Position numbers and translations under genes: made by a program. The notes under the pieces are model-generated. The model did no database searches, was not told where the DNA came from, and saw only the letters and a list, made by a program, of their open reading frames with translations. Below, piece after piece: positions 60,721 through 64,000 of a stretch of 64,000 nt of DNA. Position 1 is the stretch's first letter. Every line of letters starts with the position of its first letter. This DNA is from Eutypella sp. D-1 (lineage: Eukaryota; Ascomycota; Sordariomycetes; Xylariales; Diatrypaceae). The DNA lies in NCBI GenBank assembly GCA_023313575.1, contig JAJTTP010000025.1, positions 124,001 through 188,000 of the forward strand. The letters run 5' to 3'.

Positions 60721-60978
60721 TCCGCGACCTGTCACGCGCGGCAACGCCCACAGCGCGTAAGCCCGCACCTCAACACCCCTCGCGCGGCTCTAAAAAAGCA
60801 GTGAACGTGAATTTTTTCCACATTGGGTAATCCGCTCAGCCGGTGACCTACTTTGCTCCTCTGTACATGCACACCACACCGCAGTCCTCACATCCTACAC
60901 GAGAGGACGAGGCTACGGCCCACGGCGCGTAAGCCCGCTTACAACCTTAACACCTCGCGCGGCCCTAAAAAAGCAGTG
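60721..60978 (-). repeat. Terminal repeats R1 and R2, related subterminal modules
   Basis: Inverted cores end at 60803 and 60978. Each is preceded by the same module on the plus strand: CGCGTAAGCCCGC, then an A/C-rich link, then CTCGCGCGG. R1 and R2 are 175 bp apart and both resemble L2. Confidence 0.75.
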
Positions 60979-61153
60979 AAGGCCCTCACTGGGTCCTGGT
61001 GACAATGAAGATGGTTCACTGCCCAGCTATGTACCTATTGATGGCTTGCGTACTGATCCATTTTCATTGTCACCCACTTGCTTGGCATATGGCGTCCTTA
61101 CATGGTTATTGAAAGGTGACAGTTCATGCCTATATGTGCTTATTCATATAGTT

Positions 61154-61186
61154 ATAAACCGCCCGGGCAGGGCTAAAAAAGCAGTG
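61154..61186 (-). repeat. Terminal repeat R3 (outermost right)
   Basis: Inverted copy GGGCTAAAAAAGCAGTG ending at 61186. The preceding GCCCGGGCAG matches L1 in reverse complement. Confidence 0.75.
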
Positions 61187-62852
61187 TTCGGGGAGGTCAA
61201 GATGATTGATAGGTCAATAAAAACCCACAAGGTATTCTTAGCTGCATGAACCGAGAACCGTACCAGACAGGAGTAGGAGTATGTAAAAAAAAAAAAAAAA
61301 AAGAAAAAGGAAAAAAAAGAAGGGACCAGGAAGTCAGTCTGGCTTGGCCATAACCAAAGGACATGTATTGCTGGCCACCAAAATATAGAATCTCCAAACG
61401 AACAGGTGCTAGCTAGGTAATATATGTCCGTTTTCGCGTCTACAAATGCCGGAAAGAAGCAGAATCTCGAGTTCATGCTCGCTAGCAGAAAAGATGGACG
61501 AAGAAAAGAGAAGACTCTGCATTCGGATCCAATATATAGGCACCCTTAAGGCATCGTAGAGGTTACTCAACTCCCCCCCTCCACCCCCCCGAGTATCCAA
61601 TCCCCATCTGCAGATAAACGTCCCCCATCGCCCGCTCCGTAGCAGCAGACCAATACAAATCAAGGCCATTGAGAGGCCCCCCTTTGTGAAAGTAGAACGG
61701 CATCAGATCGTTCGTCCAGCTCAAGCCCACGACACGAGAACATCGCGCACCGCAACATACCTAATCAAATAGCTAATTAACTACTCACCTGGGAGTCCGG
61801 ATATCAATACCAACTAGCCAGCCAGCCAGCGTAGTTATCTGTTCGCAGAAGTTATAATCAATATCCACACCCAGCCAACGCCCCCCCCTACGCAAGCACT
61901 GAAACTCCGCCGTAGAAAACCACCAAAGATCTGACTGACTGAATAACTACCCCTGAAGAAGAGAACCGAGTCTGAAAGATAAAAAGTGAGCGTGTGTCAA
62001 GTTTCAGACAGGCAGACTGAGGGGGCAAGGTAGGTAGGTAAGGCAAGGTAGGTAAAGTGAGTCAGGTACTTATGTAAGCAAGGAAGCGAGTGGACGACGA
62101 AAATACCTAACAACGGAGAGAAACACAGGAGAGAGGAGAGTTAAACCCCACTACTACGCAGCACAACAACAAGGCAACGAACAACGTAGGAGTAAAAAAA
62201 GAAAGAATAGAAATGCCGCGATGCACGTCAAGTTATTCTCACTCGGCAACGAGACCCCGTAGATCCCCTTGATTTCATTCATCGGTTCACTTATCCATCT
62301 CATCTTCAGTCGCTCACCTCACCTCGTCCCGTGGACAGCTACCTAACTCCGTCCGTCCGTCCGTCCGTACGAACATAGATAACCTAGCTGGCTGGTTGAA
62401 ACAGCGCCTGCTCGCTATGTAGAAGAACCCCATTCCACTCGCCACACATACACGAGATCGACGAATATCGTCTCGAAGCGTCCCTATATCCCTCCATATA
62501 TCCATCCCTTCCTTTCTTCCCGTCTAACAGCCCACCCCCCTTTCCTAAAGGGGAAAAAAAAAGAAGCCATGCAGTTAAATGCCATGCTAATTGGAAGAAA
62601 AACTCCCGATCCGGATGATATACCGTAGATGTTGTTGAAGAAACGCAAATACCGCCTCAAAAGAAAAGAAGAAGAAAAAATACACAAAAACCGCAAAATT
62701 CCTATCCCAGCCCCTTTTTGTAGTTCGGTTGTTGAAACGCCCATAGTTCGAGGACTAGGGAGGGGGGGGGTCAAGGCCCCTTCCTCTAGTCGCGTGAAGA
62801 AAAAAAAAGATCTATATACGTTCTCTATTGAGAAAACCGTTGCGCATCGCTT
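61187..62852. other. Intergenic: right flank of the element and 3' flank of adenosine kinase
   Basis: No supported gene. Notable are an A run with few interruptions (61284-61318), TAGGTAGGTAAGGCAAGGTAGG (62030-62054) and a TCCG repeat (62349-62368). The last 100 bp should be adenosine kinase 3' UTR. Confidence 0.5.
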
Positions 62853-64000
62853 TTATTGCGAGGACGCGGTGTAGGCCTGCTTAGGGAAGGGATACGAGGG
62901 GCCGAGCTCCTGGATGCTCAGGCGCGCAAGCCACTGTCCCATATCGACGCAAGTCTCGAGGGGTTTACCCTGGACAAGGCCCGCAACAAAGCCGCCGGCG
63001 AAGGCGTCGCCAGCACCATTGGTATCGACGATCTTGGCGGTATCGATAGCGTGGACGGGGTACTCCGCAATATCGGCCTGGCCCTGGACGGCAACGACAG
63101 TAGGTTTAGTACCGTGGGTGACGACGGCGACGCGGGGCCGTTTGGCGTTAGCCTTGGGGAGGTCGGCGATGGCGCGGGCGATGGCGCGGATGTCGGAGGC
63201 GTCGGCCAGAGTTTCGAGGCCGTGCGACCGCGCGTACGCTTCTGCTTCTGTTTCGTTGCAGATCACGTAGTCCCAGTACGGGGACGACGCGTCCAGCGGG
63301 TCCTTGAAGAATTGCGGGATGAACGGCGCCGACATGTTCACCACGAAGGCCTTGTCGTTGGCCGCGGCCTCCTGGGCCAGGGCCTGGATGGCGTCGGGGC
63401 AGACTGAGTGGGGGGGAATGTCAGCGATAGATAGGTCAGAGGGAAGACAGGGGGAAAGGGAGGAGGGGAGGATACTTACCAGTGAAATGGAAGCCACCGA
63501 CATAGTAGAAGCGGGCGCCTTCTACGAGCTTCCAGATATCAGGACGCTTGAGATGGGCGAGGTCGTAGTGGTTCGCAGCAGCGAGGTCAGTGCAAAGGCT
63601 GCGGTTATGGCCGGTGATGACGACGCCGCAGCGACCGGTAGGCTCCTTGGGGTCGACGCGGTACTCGACGCGGAGGCCGACCTCGCGGACGGCATCGCGG
63701 AGGATGGCGGCGTACTTGTCATCGCCGACGCCGCCGAGGTAGACGACGCTGTCGGCGGGCAGGATGTACTGGGCGCCGCGGGCGGTGTTCTGGGCGGCGC
63801 CGCCCGCGATCAGCTTCGCGTCGTAGTTGTTCAGCAGCTCCTCATACAGCGGGATATGCTTGGGCTCGGCCAAGATGGCGTCGTTCGCCTTCAGGCCGTA
63901 CTTGTCCAGGAGTTCCTGGTTACCCTGGGCCTGGATGTCTGGATGGGTGGGATATTGTTAGTTGCGGGGCAATTTTATGAAGATTTTCTTGAGAGAAAGT
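62853..64000 (-). CDS. ADO1: Adenosine kinase, 5' exon outside window
   Basis: Visible exons on the minus strand are 63938-63480 and 63403-62853, about 336 residues. The intron (GTAAGT...CAG) joins HFT to VCPDAIQ in phase. The exon at 63938 is preceded by an intron end (CTAAC branch site near 63959, CAG at 63941-63939) that reaches the window edge, so the start codon lies to the right. Residues visible include LLIAGGAAQNTARGAQ-like GG-x-x-x-N ribokinase motif 1 (IAGGAAQNTARG), YLGGVGDDKYA, TGRCGVVITGHNRSLCTDLAAAN, FVVNMSAPFIPQFF and VICNETEAEAYA. The C-terminal anion-hole motif DTNGAGDAFAGGFVAGL carries the catalytic Asp. It phosphorylates adenosine to AMP with ATP, salvaging adenosine released from the methyl cycle. 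The visible part is intact; it is a PfkB-family enzyme of the expected size. Confidence 0.95.

Larger units (their letters stand above)
55053..61186. mobile_element. Nested inverted-repeat (DNA-transposon-like) element enclosing a HET pseudogene
   Basis: The core CACTGCTTTTTTAG occurs at 55053, 55156, 55559 and 55667 in the plus orientation. It occurs inverted, ending at 60803, 60978 and 61186, with a degenerate inverted copy ending at 60328. Sequence beyond the core pairs the copies in mirror order. The outermost pair (55053/61186) shares GCCCT(T/G)CCCG(A/G)GC. The second level (55156 with 60978 and 60803) shares GCCGCGCGAGG and a TGTTAAGG-like block. The innermost pair (55667/60328) shares AGCCCTCACGAAG. 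CACTG ends resemble hAT-type termini. I see no transposase inside, and the 8-bp flanks of the pairs tested do not match, so target-site duplication is not demonstrated. It may be several related non-autonomous elements inserted into one another, or one element with iterated ends. Confidence 0.7.

Overview
This window looks like a gene-sparse stretch of the nuclear genome of a filamentous ascomycete, most likely a Sordariomycete. The genes carry short introns (roughly 50-250 bp) with GTANGT-type donors and CTAAC/CTGAC branch sites. The proteins are closest to filamentous-fungal families. The intergenic DNA is full of microsatellites, long G/C homopolymers and the palindromic motif ACCTACCTAGGTAGGT, which is common in that class. 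I cannot name a species.

Layout, left to right: the 3' part of PEX3 (+, cut by the window edge); BET5 (-), a TRAPP subunit; a CaMKK/SNF1-activating-type kinase (+, seven exons); a disordered fungal protein of unknown function (-) with a phosphorylation-dependent SUMOylation motif; a 13.6-kb gap without a supported gene; an EBS1/SMG7-like Est1-domain protein (-); a ZNF511-like zinc-finger protein (+); BUD31 (-); the complex I B14/NDUFA6-type 14.8-kDa subunit (+, five exons, two of them tiny); RPC19/AC19 (-), shared by RNA polymerases I and III; a 14-kb gap; a HAL4/SAT4-type kinase (+); a 6.1-kb block bounded by nested inverted repeats that contains a broken HET-domain gene; and the 3' part of adenosine kinase (-), cut at the right edge. 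The genes are mostly single-copy housekeeping genes with no operon-like or biosynthetic-cluster logic.

The most unusual structure is at 55053-61186. A 14-bp core (CACTGCTTTTTTAG) occurs four times in one orientation on the left and four times inverted on the right (one right copy degenerate). Sequence beyond the core pairs the copies from outside to inside. I read this as a nested or iterated-terminus DNA-transposon-like element enclosing a decayed heterokaryon-incompatibility gene, with no transposase visible. Start and stop coordinates and splice sites were worked out by hand from the sequence. Functions rest on motif recognition, since no database search was possible.
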